From Nonomuraea terrae (GTDB lineage Bacteria > Actinomycetota > Actinomycetes > Streptosporangiales > Streptosporangiaceae): a stretch of DNA of 43,004 bases. The translations under genes and the position numbers were made by a program. The first letter of the stretch is position 1. Each line of letters begins with the position of its first letter. The notes beneath the pieces are model-generated. The model was given only the letters and a program-made list of their open reading frames with translations. It made no database searches and was not told the origin of the DNA. Shown piece by piece: positions 24,974 to 33,092 of this stretch. Where the stretch lies: positions 1 through 43,004 of the forward strand of contig NZ_SMKQ01000056.1 in the NCBI RefSeq assembly GCF_004348995.1, in the 5' to 3' direction.

Positions 24974-26413
24974 TCACGCCGGCCTGGCGGGGCACGTGGT
25001 GCCGGGTGCGGGCACCTTGCCGTCGATCAGGTACCGGTCCACGTGGCCGATCACGCAGGGGTCGCCGGCGTTCAGGTACCGGCCATGGCCGATGCCGTCG
25101 TACTTGACCGTGACCGACCCGGGGACCTGGTCGGTGATGGCGCGGACAGAGGGGTACTCGTAGACCGGGCCTATGCCGAGCAGCGGCGGGAGCTTGCGGG
25201 CCGGCAGCGGCGCCGGCGGGTTGGCGGCCTTGGCCGCCCACGGCGAGCAGGCGAGCCAGGCATTCTCCCGCATGCCGGAGAAGTTCGGCGACACCTTGAC
25301 CGAGCGCCGCACCGCCGCACGGTAGGCGTGGTAGCCGTCGTAGCGGAATCCGTCGGCGCAGTTCACCGCGAGCATGGCGGTCACCCGCGGCGGCAGGCCG
25401 CGGCCTTGCGGGTCGAAACCGGACGCGTCGCCCTTGGCGGCGCCCGTGATGGCCTTGGCCAGCGCGGGCCACTCCGCCGTGCTGTCGACCAGGCCGTAGG
25501 CCAGGAACTTCAGGTCGTCACCGTCGTAGCGGCGCTCACCGGCGGCCGCGGCGCCGGGCAAGGGACGACGCTCGGCCCGCCGCACAACGGCCTGCCAGGT
25601 CTTCTCCACGCCGGTCCCGCGCAGCGCGCAGTCGGAGGAGCCGGCGCACCAACGGACGAACCGCTGGAACCCCGCCTCCAAGCCCTTATATTGCAGTTGC
25701 TCCGACTTCGCGAGCGGGTCCACGTGGTCGGGTACGCTGTCCACCGCCATCGCGCGCAGCCGCTGCGGGAACAGCCGCGCGTAGGAGGCCCCGAGCACGC
25801 CGCCGTAGGAGTTTCCGAAGAAGGAAATCTTCTCCTCGCCCAGGGCAGCGCGGATCGCGTCCATGTCACGCGCCTGAGTGGCCGAGTCCAGGTTGGCGAA
25901 CAACTCGGGCACGGCGTCCCGGCAGGGAGCGATCCCGGCGGCGTTCGCCTTGAGCGCCTGATCGTACTCGCGCCGGCTGTCCGGAGTGGCGAACACGGGA
26001 CCGGCCGCGCAAGACTCCAGCGGGATGTGCTCACCGCTCACCCCGCCGCGCGGGTTCCAGGTGACGACGTCCATCCGGGTACGCAGACCGGCGAAGTGGG
26101 GCAGCGCGCGGGACAACTCCTGAACGCCGGCGCCACCGGGACCTCCGGGGCTGAACAAGACGGTGCCCGCGGCCGCACCGGTCGCCGGCGCCCTGCCCAC
26201 AGTGAGGGTGATCGTCTTCCCGTCGGGTTTCGACCAGTCGATGGGAACGGCCAGCTTGGCGCACTGCAACTCGGCCGAGATCTTCCCCCCGCATGCCGAC
26301 CATGTCAGGGGCGGCGTCAGCGCCCCGCTGGACGAGGCGGAGGCAGCTGGAGCGTACGCTCCCAGCGTCACCATCAGGGGCATGGCAAGCAAGACCGATC
26401 TTGGCCAGGTCAT
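24974..26413 (-). CDS. Secreted alpha/beta hydrolase, tripeptidyl aminopeptidase (TAP) type
   Basis: 479 aa. ATG 26413 follows GGAGG at five bases, and gives a signal peptide (MTWPRSVLLAMPLMVTLGAY then APAASASS). Upstream frame extension is rejected. Core alpha/beta hydrolase: oxyanion FSPGGPGGAG, nucleophile Ser202 in FFGNSYGGVLG, catalytic His443 in YDGIGHGRYL; the TAP-like C-terminal domain carries paired cysteines (CVIGH ... TTCPARPA). Related Streptomyces enzymes release N-terminal tripeptides or other short peptides outside the cell. First gene of an operon with a sensor kinase and response regulator, so its product or its substrate may be linked to the sensed signal. Family secure. Confidence 0.9.
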   Translation of the reverse strand: MTWPRSVLLAMPLMVTLGAYAPAASASSSGALTPPLTWSACGGKISAELQCAKLAVPIDWSKPDGKTITLTVGRAPATGAAAGTVLFSPGGPGGAGVQELSRALPHFAGLRTRMDVVTWNPRGGVSGEHIPLESCAAGPVFATPDSRREYDQALKANAAGIAPCRDAVPELFANLDSATQARDMDAIRAALGEEKISFFGNSYGGVLGASYARLFPQRLRAMAVDSVPDHVDPLAKSEQLQYKGLEAGFQRFVRWCAGSSDCALRGTGVEKTWQAVVRRAERRPLPGAAAAGERRYDGDDLKFLAYGLVDSTAEWPALAKAITGAAKGDASGFDPQGRGLPPRVTAMLAVNCADGFRYDGYHAYRAAVRRSVKVSPNFSGMRENAWLACSPWAAKAANPPAPLPARKLPPLLGIGPVYEYPSVRAITDQVPGSVTVKYDGIGHGRYLNAGDPCVIGHVDRYLIDGKVPAPGTTCPARPA

Positions 26414-26573
26414 CGAATCCTCCAACAGGATGGTGCGGCGAGCGCCGCAGATGACCTCACAGACTAGGTATGCGAAGCTCCCGCCACATCTGCCACAAGA
26501 CATACGTGCGACCCGCCACGCCGACGCGACAGCTTCGCCGCCATCCTGGCGCGGAGCAAGATCAAGATGAGTA
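26414..26573 (-). promoter_or_regulatory. Upstream region of the hydrolase-kinase-regulator operon
   Basis: About 160 bases with no gene. It must carry the operon promoter and, if autoregulated, the response-regulator site. I see no convincing -35/-10 pair. Confidence 0.4.
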
Positions 26574-26706
26574 CTACGCCGCCTCGGCGAGGGTGATGAA
26601 GTCGATCTCGGACAGGTCCGGATCGAAGTCATCAGGCCGCAGCCGCAGCACGTCGGTGGCATACAGGCCGAACCTGCTGATGTGCGCGGTCAGGTAGGGC
26701 GATAGC
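26574..26706 (-). pseudogene. C-terminal scrap of a transposase, Tn3-like
   Basis: Minus-strand SPYLTAHISRFGLYATDVLR followed by LRPDDFDPDLSEIDF and a TAG at 26574-26576. This resembles the last 40-odd residues of Tn3-family TnpA (LSPYxTxHIxRFGxYxxxxL...P..YDPxLDxDF). No upstream part of such a gene is present. Identified by eye only. Confidence 0.5.
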
Positions 26707-26738
26707 CGACAGTCACGGGAGCCCTGCGTCAGTGCAAT

Positions 26739-27272
26739 CTAGGGCTTCTTGTCGGGCAGGGCTGCGTACCACGTGTCGTCGTGTTCCGGTCCGGGCAGCC
26801 ATGCCGGAGGATCGGCCAAGCCGAGCGCCTCCTCAGCCCAGGCCAGCATGTACGCGTCCGTGGCCGCACGCGGCCGGGGTGCCCGGACGACCCCGCCCAG
26901 CAGGATCCAGCCGCGGTCAGGGAAGAGAGCATACTGCTGGATGAGCAGGTTACTGGTGGTGTGCCAGCCGTCCTCTTCGATTTCCTTCCAGGGCAGCAGC
27001 CGCGTCTGCAGCAGGCTGGTGGCCCAGGCTCTCGCATGGTGAGAGCTCAGCGTCCGTGGAGCACGGCCGAGGAGGGTGCCCGCGATCATGGTCTCTCGGC
27101 AGAACCGCACGGCCTGGCGACCCGTGCCCGCCGGAACGGTCTGCCTACTGACAGGCGAGAAACCGGAGATCTGCGTGTCGGCATGCCGGACGTCAGCCAC
27201 GGCAGTCAAGCCCTGCGCCGAGATGATGGAGACTTGGGTGTCGGCCGCGTGGGGATCCTCACCTGAGATCAC
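26739..27272 (-). CDS. Hypothetical protein (up to 177 aa)
   Basis: Unrecognised. The longest frame starts at GTG 27272; an internal ATG at 27089 (MIAGTLLGRAPRTL...) would give 116 aa and is perhaps likelier, since the first 60 residues are low in structure. The C-terminal part (LLPWKEIEEDGWHTTSNLLIQQYALFPDRGWILLGGVV, AYMLAWAEEALGLADPPAW) looks like a folded soluble domain with many Trp residues. No motif known to me. It lies near the right end of the island between transposase scraps, so it could itself be a remnant. Confidence 0.4.
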   Translation of the reverse strand: MISGEDPHAADTQVSIISAQGLTAVADVRHADTQISGFSPVSRQTVPAGTGRQAVRFCRETMIAGTLLGRAPRTLSSHHARAWATSLLQTRLLPWKEIEEDGWHTTSNLLIQQYALFPDRGWILLGGVVRAPRPRAATDAYMLAWAEEALGLADPPAWLPGPEHDDTWYAALPDKKP

Positions 27273-27432
27273 GCCCTCAGGATAACGACACGCTGTTCTC
27301 GAGGTTCAGGAATCGGCGGACAGCCGTTATCGACGATACCGATCTTGCTGGGACGCTGAAATGGAACCGGACGCGGGGGGATAGCTGCTGGTCAGCGTCC
27401 CGCGAGTGCCGCGTAGGCGGTGGAGCAGCCAG

Positions 27433-27540
27433 GCGGCGCTTGGCGACGTAGTCGCGGACCATCCCGTACGACACCTCCACCGCGCCGTGTTCCTCCAGCA
27501 GCCGGTCGAAGATGTGCTTGGCGGTGTGCCGCTGCTTGGG
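27433..27540 (-). pseudogene. IS21-type transposase (IstA) fragment
   Basis: Minus-strand PKQRHTAKHIFDRLLEEHGA followed by a YGMVRDYVAKRR segment matches the N-terminal region of IstA transposases (PRKQRHTAxRIFxRLxxEHG...STVRRYV). Frame continues only briefly into unrelated residues, so the gene is truncated. It lies just inside the right att-like repeat. Confidence 0.65.
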
Positions 27541-27569
27541 GGCGCGTCCAGATCCACCCGCGGCATCGG

Positions 27570-27601
27570 GTCGCAGGTTCACATCCTGTCGCCCCGACCA
27601 G
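27570..27601 (+). repeat. Right att-like direct repeat (tRNA-Pro 3' remnant)
   Basis: GTCGCAGGTTCACATCCTGT followed by CGCCCCGACCAG, identical to 19051-19082 except for one base in the T-loop. No tRNA body precedes it, so it is a remnant, not a gene. Confidence 0.75.
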
Positions 27602-27719
27602 CACGACCAGTCATAAGGCCTTTTCCTTGGGGGGCCGTGGCCTTCTGAGTGACAAGCGGCGTCACTGCTGAGGTGCTGGTTCCACTCCCTGATCAGGCAT
27701 GACCGGGTAGCTTCAGGAC

Positions 27720-28139
27720 ATGGTGGGTCATCGGGCGGCGCCCGTCATCCGGAAGGTCGACGCAGTCATGGTCCCGGTCCCGGACCTCGACAGCGGTCTC
27801 GGCTTCTACCGGGACGGTCTCGGCCACGAGCTGCTGTGGCGCAATTACGAGCTGGGGCAGGCGGGCCTCCGGCTGCCCGACACCGACACCGAGATCGTGC
27901 TGACCACCCGGCGCGGCCTCGTGCCGACCTGGCTGGTCACCTCGGTGGACGCCGCCGCCGCGCAGGTGGTCGAGGCGGGCGGTCGCATGGTCGGCGAGCC
28001 CGCGGACGTTCCCGTCGGCCGCCTGGCGGTGGTGGCCGACCCGTTCGGCAACGACCTGGTCCTGATCGATCTGTCGAAGGGAATGTACGTGACCGACGAA
28101 TCCGGCGCGGTCACAGGCGTCCAGGACCCAGCCGGGTAA
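27720..28139 (+). CDS. VOC-family protein (glyoxalase/dioxygenase fold)
   Basis: 139 aa, ATG 27720. One vicinal-oxygen-chelate module pair: KVDAVMVPVPDLDSGLGFYRDGLGHELLWR at the start and VGRLAVVADPFGNDLVLIDLSKG at the end are typical of small glyoxalase-like proteins. Members include lyases, dioxygenases and drug-binding resistance proteins; metal ligands are not clear here, so activity is unknown. First intact gene to the right of the island. The 147-base gap to the broken secreted-protein gene (28140-28286) holds nothing I can name. Confidence 0.85.
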   Translation: MVGHRAAPVIRKVDAVMVPVPDLDSGLGFYRDGLGHELLWRNYELGQAGLRLPDTDTEIVLTTRRGLVPTWLVTSVDAAAAQVVEAGGRMVGEPADVPVGRLAVVADPFGNDLVLIDLSKGMYVTDESGAVTGVQDPAG

Positions 28140-28286
28140 AACACGGAATCTCAGGCCCAGAAACCCGCGTCTCACCGTCCTTGGCAGCGCCCACCGGCAC
28201 AACCGCCCGGCGCGACGAGGCCGTGGATGTCTGCGAGGAGACAGATATCCCGAAGGCCATCTCCGTGATCGGAAGTGGCCTGGCCG

Positions 28287-29034
28287 TCACAACAGCGAGA
28301 ACTCGCCGGGGAGTCTCGGCAGGAACGCGACCTTGCGGGGGTCCGGCGCCTTGATCGACACCTTGCGGCCCCACCCGCTGCAACGGGTGTCCACGGCGAT
28401 GAGCTTGCCCTCGATCTTCCTGTCCCAGGTGTCCAGCGCCCGGTACGCGCTCTGCAACCCGCTCACCAGGCCCGCCGGGGTGAGCGTGAGGGTGTAGGAG
28501 ACCTCCGTGCGGGCGGCGATGGTGGTCGGCCACGAGCTGCGGAACCACCGCGAGTGCTCCACGAGCTCGCCGAACGTGATCGTGCCGGTGACCGTGTCGT
28601 CGGTCCGCTTCCCGTTCTTGATCAGAGCGGCCAAGGTCGCGGGCTCGGCCGCGTTGAGGACCTGCCCGTAGGAGTCGGACAACCCGCCACTGGGCATGTC
28701 GTCATACTTCATACCCTCCACCGGAGGACCTGCCGGGTCGCCATAGGAGACGTACGTCCTGCATTCGCGCTGGATGACGATGGTCCGTCCGTTCGGAGTC
28801 GATGGTGGTGGCCGTGATGTCCAAGGCCGCGACGCCCTTGCTGTCGAAGCGGCTCTTCTGCTGCCTCTCCTCGAGGCCGTCCACCACCGTGGCCGTCTCG
28901 GTGAAGCGCACGCCGTGCCCGGCCACCGGCTTGGTCGTGAGCGCGCGGACCGGGTCCTCGGGCGCCGCATGAGCTGGAACGGCACCGACCGCCAGGACGG
29001 CACAGGCCGCCAAGGCAGTCATCGTCTTCTTCAT
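28287..29034 (-). pseudogene. Secreted hypothetical protein, broken by one frameshift
   Basis: Starts at ATG 29034 with a clear signal peptide (MKKTMTALAACAVLAVGAVP-AHA) and reads to ...ALDITATTIDSERT in one frame. Near 28790-28805 the coding signal jumps to a neighbouring frame (RTIVIQRECRTYVSYGDPAG ... LIAVDTRCSGWGRKVSIKAP) and ends at TGA 28287-28289. Total length 748 bases is not a multiple of three. The joined product would be about 248 aa, exported, of unknown family, with two Cys in the second part. Either a recent frameshift mutation or a sequencing error. Both halves keep normal codon bias, so the break is young. Confidence 0.75.
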
Positions 29035-29057
29035 GGTCGGTAGCCGCAGGCGCGAGG

Positions 29058-29960
29058 TCAGGCTCTCGTGGCGATGGGCCGTGACCCCAGGTCCTGTCCC
29101 GTACGGACGAAGGCGCGGACGAGCGGCGTCTCGCACTCCGCGCGCCAGACCAGCGCCCATTCCGTACGCGGAGCGTCATGGATGGGCAGTAGGGCGATGT
29201 CCGGGTGGGTGTAGTAGCGGGCGACGTGAGCGTTGACCGGGCTGACGATCTGCCCGGCGGCGACGAGCACGAGTAGTTCGTGGAAGGTGCGAGCCCGCGG
29301 GCCGCGCGGGATGGGCCCGCCGCTGGGGGTGAATGCGGGGATCATGGCCTCGGCCCAGTAGACCGGCGCCGCCGGCCCCGGATCGAGAACCGGCCGGCCG
29401 GCCAGGTCCTCCATGGACACCGACGTACGGCCGGCGAGGTCGGAGGTCTCGGCGATCGCGAGCACGCGCCCCTCCGTCAGGACCACGGGCCCGACGGCGA
29501 GGTCGGCCTCCCTGACCGGCAGCCACATGAGCTACATGTCGACCTCGCCGGAGCGCAGCGCGGCGAGCGGCTCGCTGAAGTGGTACTCGGAGATCTGGAC
29601 CGCGCAGTCGGGGTGACGGGCGCCGAACTCGTCGATCACCGGGCGCAGCTCATTGCCCAGCGCTCCCATCACGCCAAGCCGCAGGGTGCCCTGGACGCCC
29701 TGCGCGGTGCCGGCCGCGCGGGCCAGGCCGCTGTGGACGAGGTCGTAGGCCTGTCGCAGATCGTCGTGCAGGCGGCTGCCGATGGCAGTGAGGCGTACGG
29801 TACGGCTGTTCCGCTCGAACAGCGGGGCTCCGATGCGCCGCTCCTGCTTCTTGATGGACTGGCTGACGCGGGCCTGGGTGATGTGGAGCCTTTCCGCGGT
29901 ACGGCCGAAGTGAAGTTCCTCCGCAAGCGTGAGGAAGATCTCGATGTCCCGCAGCTCCAT
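29058..29960 (-). pseudogene. LysR-family regulator interrupted by an in-frame TAG
   Basis: A full-length LysR regulator (300 codons) in one frame, broken only by TAG at codon 143 (29532-29530). First part: ATG 29960, MELRDIEIFLTLAEELHFGRTAERLHITQARVSQSIKKQE, a complete winged helix, and the start of the effector domain up to RSGEVDM. Second part resumes directly with LMWLPVREADLAVGPVVLTEG and continues to the normal end. CAG to TAG would explain it. The 142-aa N-terminal product alone could still bind DNA but lacks most of the effector domain. Divergent from the ABC transporter, which may be its target. Confidence 0.85.
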
Positions 29961-30080
29961 TTCGACCTTTCAATCCATAAGTGTGACGTTATGGGATGTT
30001 ATCGGAGCTGTCGTTGATCGCCTGATGGGCGGAGCGGAAGGCTGTCCCTGACCAGCTGTGATTCACCTGAGGGGAAGCTC

Positions 30081-30849
30081 TTGCGGTCGTTCGCGGATGA
30101 CGATGCCGCGCTGCGGCTCACCGGCCTGTCCAAGGCCTTCGGCGCCTCGCTCGCGGCGGACAGGATCGATCTGGAGGTGCCGCGGGGCGCGTTCCTGGGG
30201 CTGGTGGGGCAGAACGGCGCGGGCAAGACCACCACCTTGTGCGGTCGGGCTTCTGCGGCCCGACGCCGGATCCGCTCACGTCTTCGGCATCGACGTGTGG
30301 GAGGAGCCCGCCGCCGCCAAGGCGCTGATCGGGGTGCTGCCGGACGGCCTGGCCATGCCGGAGCGGCTGACCGGCCGCGAGGTGCTGACCTACCTCGGCC
30401 TGCTGCGCGGCCTCCCCGAGAGCACGGTCGGCCGGCGTGCCGAGGACCTGCTGAGCGTGCTCGAGCTGGACCGGGCGGAGAAGACGCTGGTGATCGAGTA
30501 CTCGACCGGCATGCGCAAGAAGATCGGCCTGGCCGCGGCTCTGCTGCACGCGCCGCGGCTGCTGGTGCTGGACGAGCCGTTCGAGGCGGTGGACCCGGTT
30601 TCGGCGGCGACGATCAAGACGATCCTGCGCGGCTTCGTCGCGGGAGGCGGCTCGATCGTGCTGTCCAGCCATGTCATGGCGCTGGTGGAACAGCTGTGCG
30701 ACCACGTGGCCGTGATCGACGGGGGCCGGGTGGCCGCCGCCGGCACGCTGGAGGAGATCCGGGAAGGCCGGAGCCTGGAAGAGCGCTTCGTGCGGCTGGT
30801 GAACGCCGAGGGTGGCGGCGTGAAGGAGCTGGCGTGGCTGTCGCGCTGA
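30081..30849 (+). pseudogene. ABC transporter ATP-binding protein, frameshifted after Walker A
   Basis: Begins at TTG 30081 (AGGGGA six to seven bases before), reads ALRLTGLSKAFGASLAADRI and Walker A GQNGAGKTTTL, then at 30240 the coding frame shifts: the neighbouring frame continues AVGLLRPDAGSAHVFG, the signature YSTGMRKKIGLAAAL, Walker B LLVLDEPFEAVDP and the switch His in LSSHVM, to TGA 30847-30849. Total 769 bases, not a multiple of three. Comparison with family spacing (GKTTTLSMxxGLLRPDxG) suggests loss of about five bases. Without correction no complete ATPase is made. The unshifted frame happens to run on into the permease frame without a stop. Permease gene overlaps by 16 bases. Confidence 0.85.
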
Positions 30850-32573
30850 CCCTGGCCCGGATGAAGATCGCGGTGCTGCGGCACTCGCACAAGGGCGCGT
30901 GGGGCTCGATGACCTCCACGGGTGTCTTCTTGGGGCTGCTGTTCTCGGGCGGGACGCTCTACCTGGCCGCGACGGCCGACGCCGAGCTGCTCGCCGGGGT
31001 CTACGCGGTATGGATGATGGGCTGGATCCTGGGTCCGGTGGTCATGGGCGGCGGCGACGAGACCCTCAAGCCCGAGCATTTCGCCCTTCTCGGCCTCAAG
31101 TCGCATCGCCTGGCGACCGGCCTGCTGGTGGCGGCGTTCGTCGGGCTGGCCCCGCTGATCAGCCTGACCGCTCTGCTCGGGCTGGCGGTGGCCGGCGTAC
31201 GGCATGCGGGACCGGCCGGCGTGTTGCCGGCCGTGCCCGCGATCGTGCTGCAGCTGGCCCTGTTCGTGCTGCTGTCGAAGGTCGCCGTGGGCGTGCTCGG
31301 CCTGGCGTTGCGCTCCCGCCTGGGGGCGGTCGGCGCGGGCGTGGTCAACGGGGCCGTGCTGGCAGGGGGCAGCCAGATCTGGGTGTTCCTCGCGCTGTTC
31401 GACCAGAGCGGGGTGCCGGAGGCGGTCTGGTACCTGCCTTCCGGCTGGGGCCTGCTCGCGGTCAGGGGCGACCTCGCCGCGCTCGCCGGTCTCGCCGTAC
31501 TCGATCTGCTGTTGCTGGCGGCCTGGGCCGCGCTCCTGGCCAGGAGCGCGGGCGCACCGCGCACGTCGGGCCGCCCGCGCCGGCCGATCAGGGCGGCGAG
31601 CGCCAACGGCGCGGTCGTCGCCAAGGAGCTGCGTACCTGGTCCCGCGATCTGGCGCGCAACCACCAGCTGGTCTTCGCCCTGTCCTTCGCCGTCTGCTTC
31701 GGCGCCAGCCCGCTGCTCATCGGCTGGGACGGCATGCTGCCGTCCGCCGGGCCGATCTTCGTCGTGATGGCCGCCGGGCTGACCTCCAACCTGTACGGCA
31801 CCGACGGCACCGCGCTGTGGCTCACCATGCTGACGCCGGGCGCGACCGACGTACGCGGCCGGCAACGAGCCTGGCTGGCCGTGATCGCCCCGGTAGCGGG
31901 CGTGGTCACCGTCGGGAGCACCGCCGTCGCCGGCGGGCAGTGGCCGCTCGTGCTCGCGTTGCTGCCCGCCCTGCTGGGCGGCGCCGCGGGGCTGGTGCCG
32001 TTGCTGTCGGTGTACGGGCTGGTGCCGGGGACCGACCCGCACAAGCGCAGCGGCAACCCGCTGCGCGTCAGCGACGACAACGGCGGCCTGACCGGGCTCG
32101 CCTACCTCATGCTGGCGCTCGTCGTGGTGACCGGCGTGCCCGCCGGCCTCGCGGCCCTCCGGTACGGCTGGGCCGGCGTCGCGGTCGGCCTGGCGACGGG
32201 CGCCCTGTGCTACTGGGGCCTCGGTCTCATGGCCGAACGACGGCTGCGCGGCCAGGGCCCCGAACTGCTGCACGCCATGCGCACCGGCCGCCGTACGGGG
32301 AAGGCCGCGGCCTCCAGACTCGCCGCCCTGCCCAAACCCCAGCAGGCCATCGCCTGGGTGGGCTTCGGCTTCGGCTCGATCCCGCTGTTCCCGCAGGGGA
32401 TCGTGGCCTCGATCTTCATCGTCAACGACATCGAGCGCCACAGCTGGTTCCTGGCCACGTACATGAGCCCGAGCCTGCGCTGGCCCGTGGTGATCGCCAT
32501 GGTCCTGCTCGGCCTGACCATGTACGGCATGGCCCTCTATCAGGTCAGTCGAGCGTCGCCCCGCCGAGCTTGA
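30834..32573 (+). CDS. ABC transporter membrane permease
   Basis: 579 aa from GTG 30834, overlapping the ATPase end. About twelve to fourteen hydrophobic segments in two blocks (residues 25-230 and 280-575), separated by a basic loop (SAGAPRTSGRPRRPIRAASANG). KELRTWSRDLARNHQLVF in the middle is a conserved feature of ABC-2-type exporter permeases of this sort. The frame is intact although its ATPase is broken. Substrate unknown; such pairs export lipids, peptides or drugs. Translation was presumably coupled to the ATPase gene, so the upstream frameshift could reduce or alter expression. Confidence 0.85.
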   Translation: MAVALTLARMKIAVLRHSHKGAWGSMTSTGVFLGLLFSGGTLYLAATADAELLAGVYAVWMMGWILGPVVMGGGDETLKPEHFALLGLKSHRLATGLLVAAFVGLAPLISLTALLGLAVAGVRHAGPAGVLPAVPAIVLQLALFVLLSKVAVGVLGLALRSRLGAVGAGVVNGAVLAGGSQIWVFLALFDQSGVPEAVWYLPSGWGLLAVRGDLAALAGLAVLDLLLLAAWAALLARSAGAPRTSGRPRRPIRAASANGAVVAKELRTWSRDLARNHQLVFALSFAVCFGASPLLIGWDGMLPSAGPIFVVMAAGLTSNLYGTDGTALWLTMLTPGATDVRGRQRAWLAVIAPVAGVVTVGSTAVAGGQWPLVLALLPALLGGAAGLVPLLSVYGLVPGTDPHKRSGNPLRVSDDNGGLTGLAYLMLALVVVTGVPAGLAALRYGWAGVAVGLATGALCYWGLGLMAERRLRGQGPELLHAMRTGRRTGKAAASRLAALPKPQQAIAWVGFGFGSIPLFPQGIVASIFIVNDIERHSWFLATYMSPSLRWPVVIAMVLLGLTMYGMALYQVSRASPRRA

Positions 32574-32586
32574 GCGGTGCCTCGGT

Positions 32587-32612
32587 ACGGGGTGTACCTA
32601 GGTACACCCCGT
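32587..32612. promoter_or_regulatory. Perfect 26-bp palindrome upstream of doxX
   Basis: ACGGGGTGTACC TAGGTACACCCCGT reads identically on both strands. It lies 14 bases after the permease stop and 70 bases before the DoxX start, the right place for an operator. A terminator is possible too (11-bp stem, 4-base loop) but no T-run follows. Confidence 0.7.
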
Positions 32613-32682
32613 CCGGGCAGCCAGGTCGATTCTCCCCGGCCGCGTCCCTCCTTAGCGTCGGAGGCAACGGAAGGGGAGAAGA

Positions 32683-33060
32683 ATGACCACACGCGTGGGG
32701 AACATCGCCCTGTGGGTCCTCCAGGTCGTCGTGGCGGGATTTTTCGTGATGTCCGCCATGGCCAAGTTCACGAACGCCGAGCCGTCCGCCTCCACGTTCG
32801 AGGCGATCGGGCTGGGCGACTGGTTCCGTCACCTGACGGGCGCGCTCGAGGTGGCCGGCGCAGCAGGACTGCTGGTGCCGCCACTGGCGGGGGTGGCCGG
32901 ACTGGCGCTCGCCGTGCTGATGGTCTGCGCGACGCTGACCGAGCTCTTCGTCTCCGGGGGAGCGGCGGTCATGCCGTTGTCCCTGCTCGTGCTCTGCGCC
33001 GTCATCGCGTGGGGCCGCCGCGCGGCCACGGCCCGCCTCCGGACGCGGATCGCCGGATAG
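32683..33060 (+). CDS. DoxX-family membrane protein
   Basis: 125 aa, ATG 32683 with AAGGGGAGAAGA just before. Four hydrophobic helices (about residues 8-28, 48-68, 70-92, 98-115), with the DoxX hallmarks FFVMSAMAKF near the start and GALEVAGAAGLLVPPLAG in the second helix. DoxX proteins are small membrane proteins tied to redox or thiosulfate metabolism and to oxidative stress in mycobacteria; exact role here unknown. Preceded by the 26-bp palindrome, so probably under a dedicated repressor or activator. The DinB-like gene follows after 32 bases. Confidence 0.88.
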   Translation: MTTRVGNIALWVLQVVVAGFFVMSAMAKFTNAEPSASTFEAIGLGDWFRHLTGALEVAGAAGLLVPPLAGVAGLALAVLMVCATLTELFVSGGAAVMPLSLLVLCAVIAWGRRAATARLRTRIAG

Positions 33061-33092
33061 ACGGCGCTTCGTCCGGTATAGGGTCTGGCGAC

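Larger units (their letters stand above)
19051..27601. mobile_element. Decayed genomic island integrated at tRNA-Pro
   Basis: An 8.5-kb segment bounded by direct repeats of the tRNA-Pro 3' end. Inside are four genes I cannot name, fragments resembling ISL3, IS630, Tn3 and IS21 transposases, a possible acetyltransferase scrap, and an intact three-gene operon (secreted hydrolase, sensor kinase, response regulator). Several stretches have lower GC and poor coding order compared with the flanks. I see no integrase, excisionase, relaxase or replication gene, so the element could not move on its own. An alternative is several successive insertions next to the tRNA. Repeats are seen directly; the island history is inference. 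Confidence 0.65.
27273..27719. other. Right end of island and flank, no intact gene
   Basis: Holds an IS21-like fragment (27433-27540), an inverted repeat GGGACGCTG (27350-27358)/CAGCGTCCC (27393-27401), the right att-like repeat (27570-27601) and an AAGGCC...GGCCTT hairpin at about 27617-27646. No other coding sequence can be supported. Confidence 0.5.

Noticed and set aside
27541..27601. A second tRNA gene at the right end of the island
   Set aside because: Only the T-arm and 3' end are present; there is no acceptor 5' strand, D-arm or anticodon arm.
30834..32573. A genuine ATPase-permease fusion protein of 830 aa
   Set aside because: The segment after Walker A is Arg/Gly/Ala-rich nonsense while the neighbouring frame holds the signature, Walker B and switch motifs.
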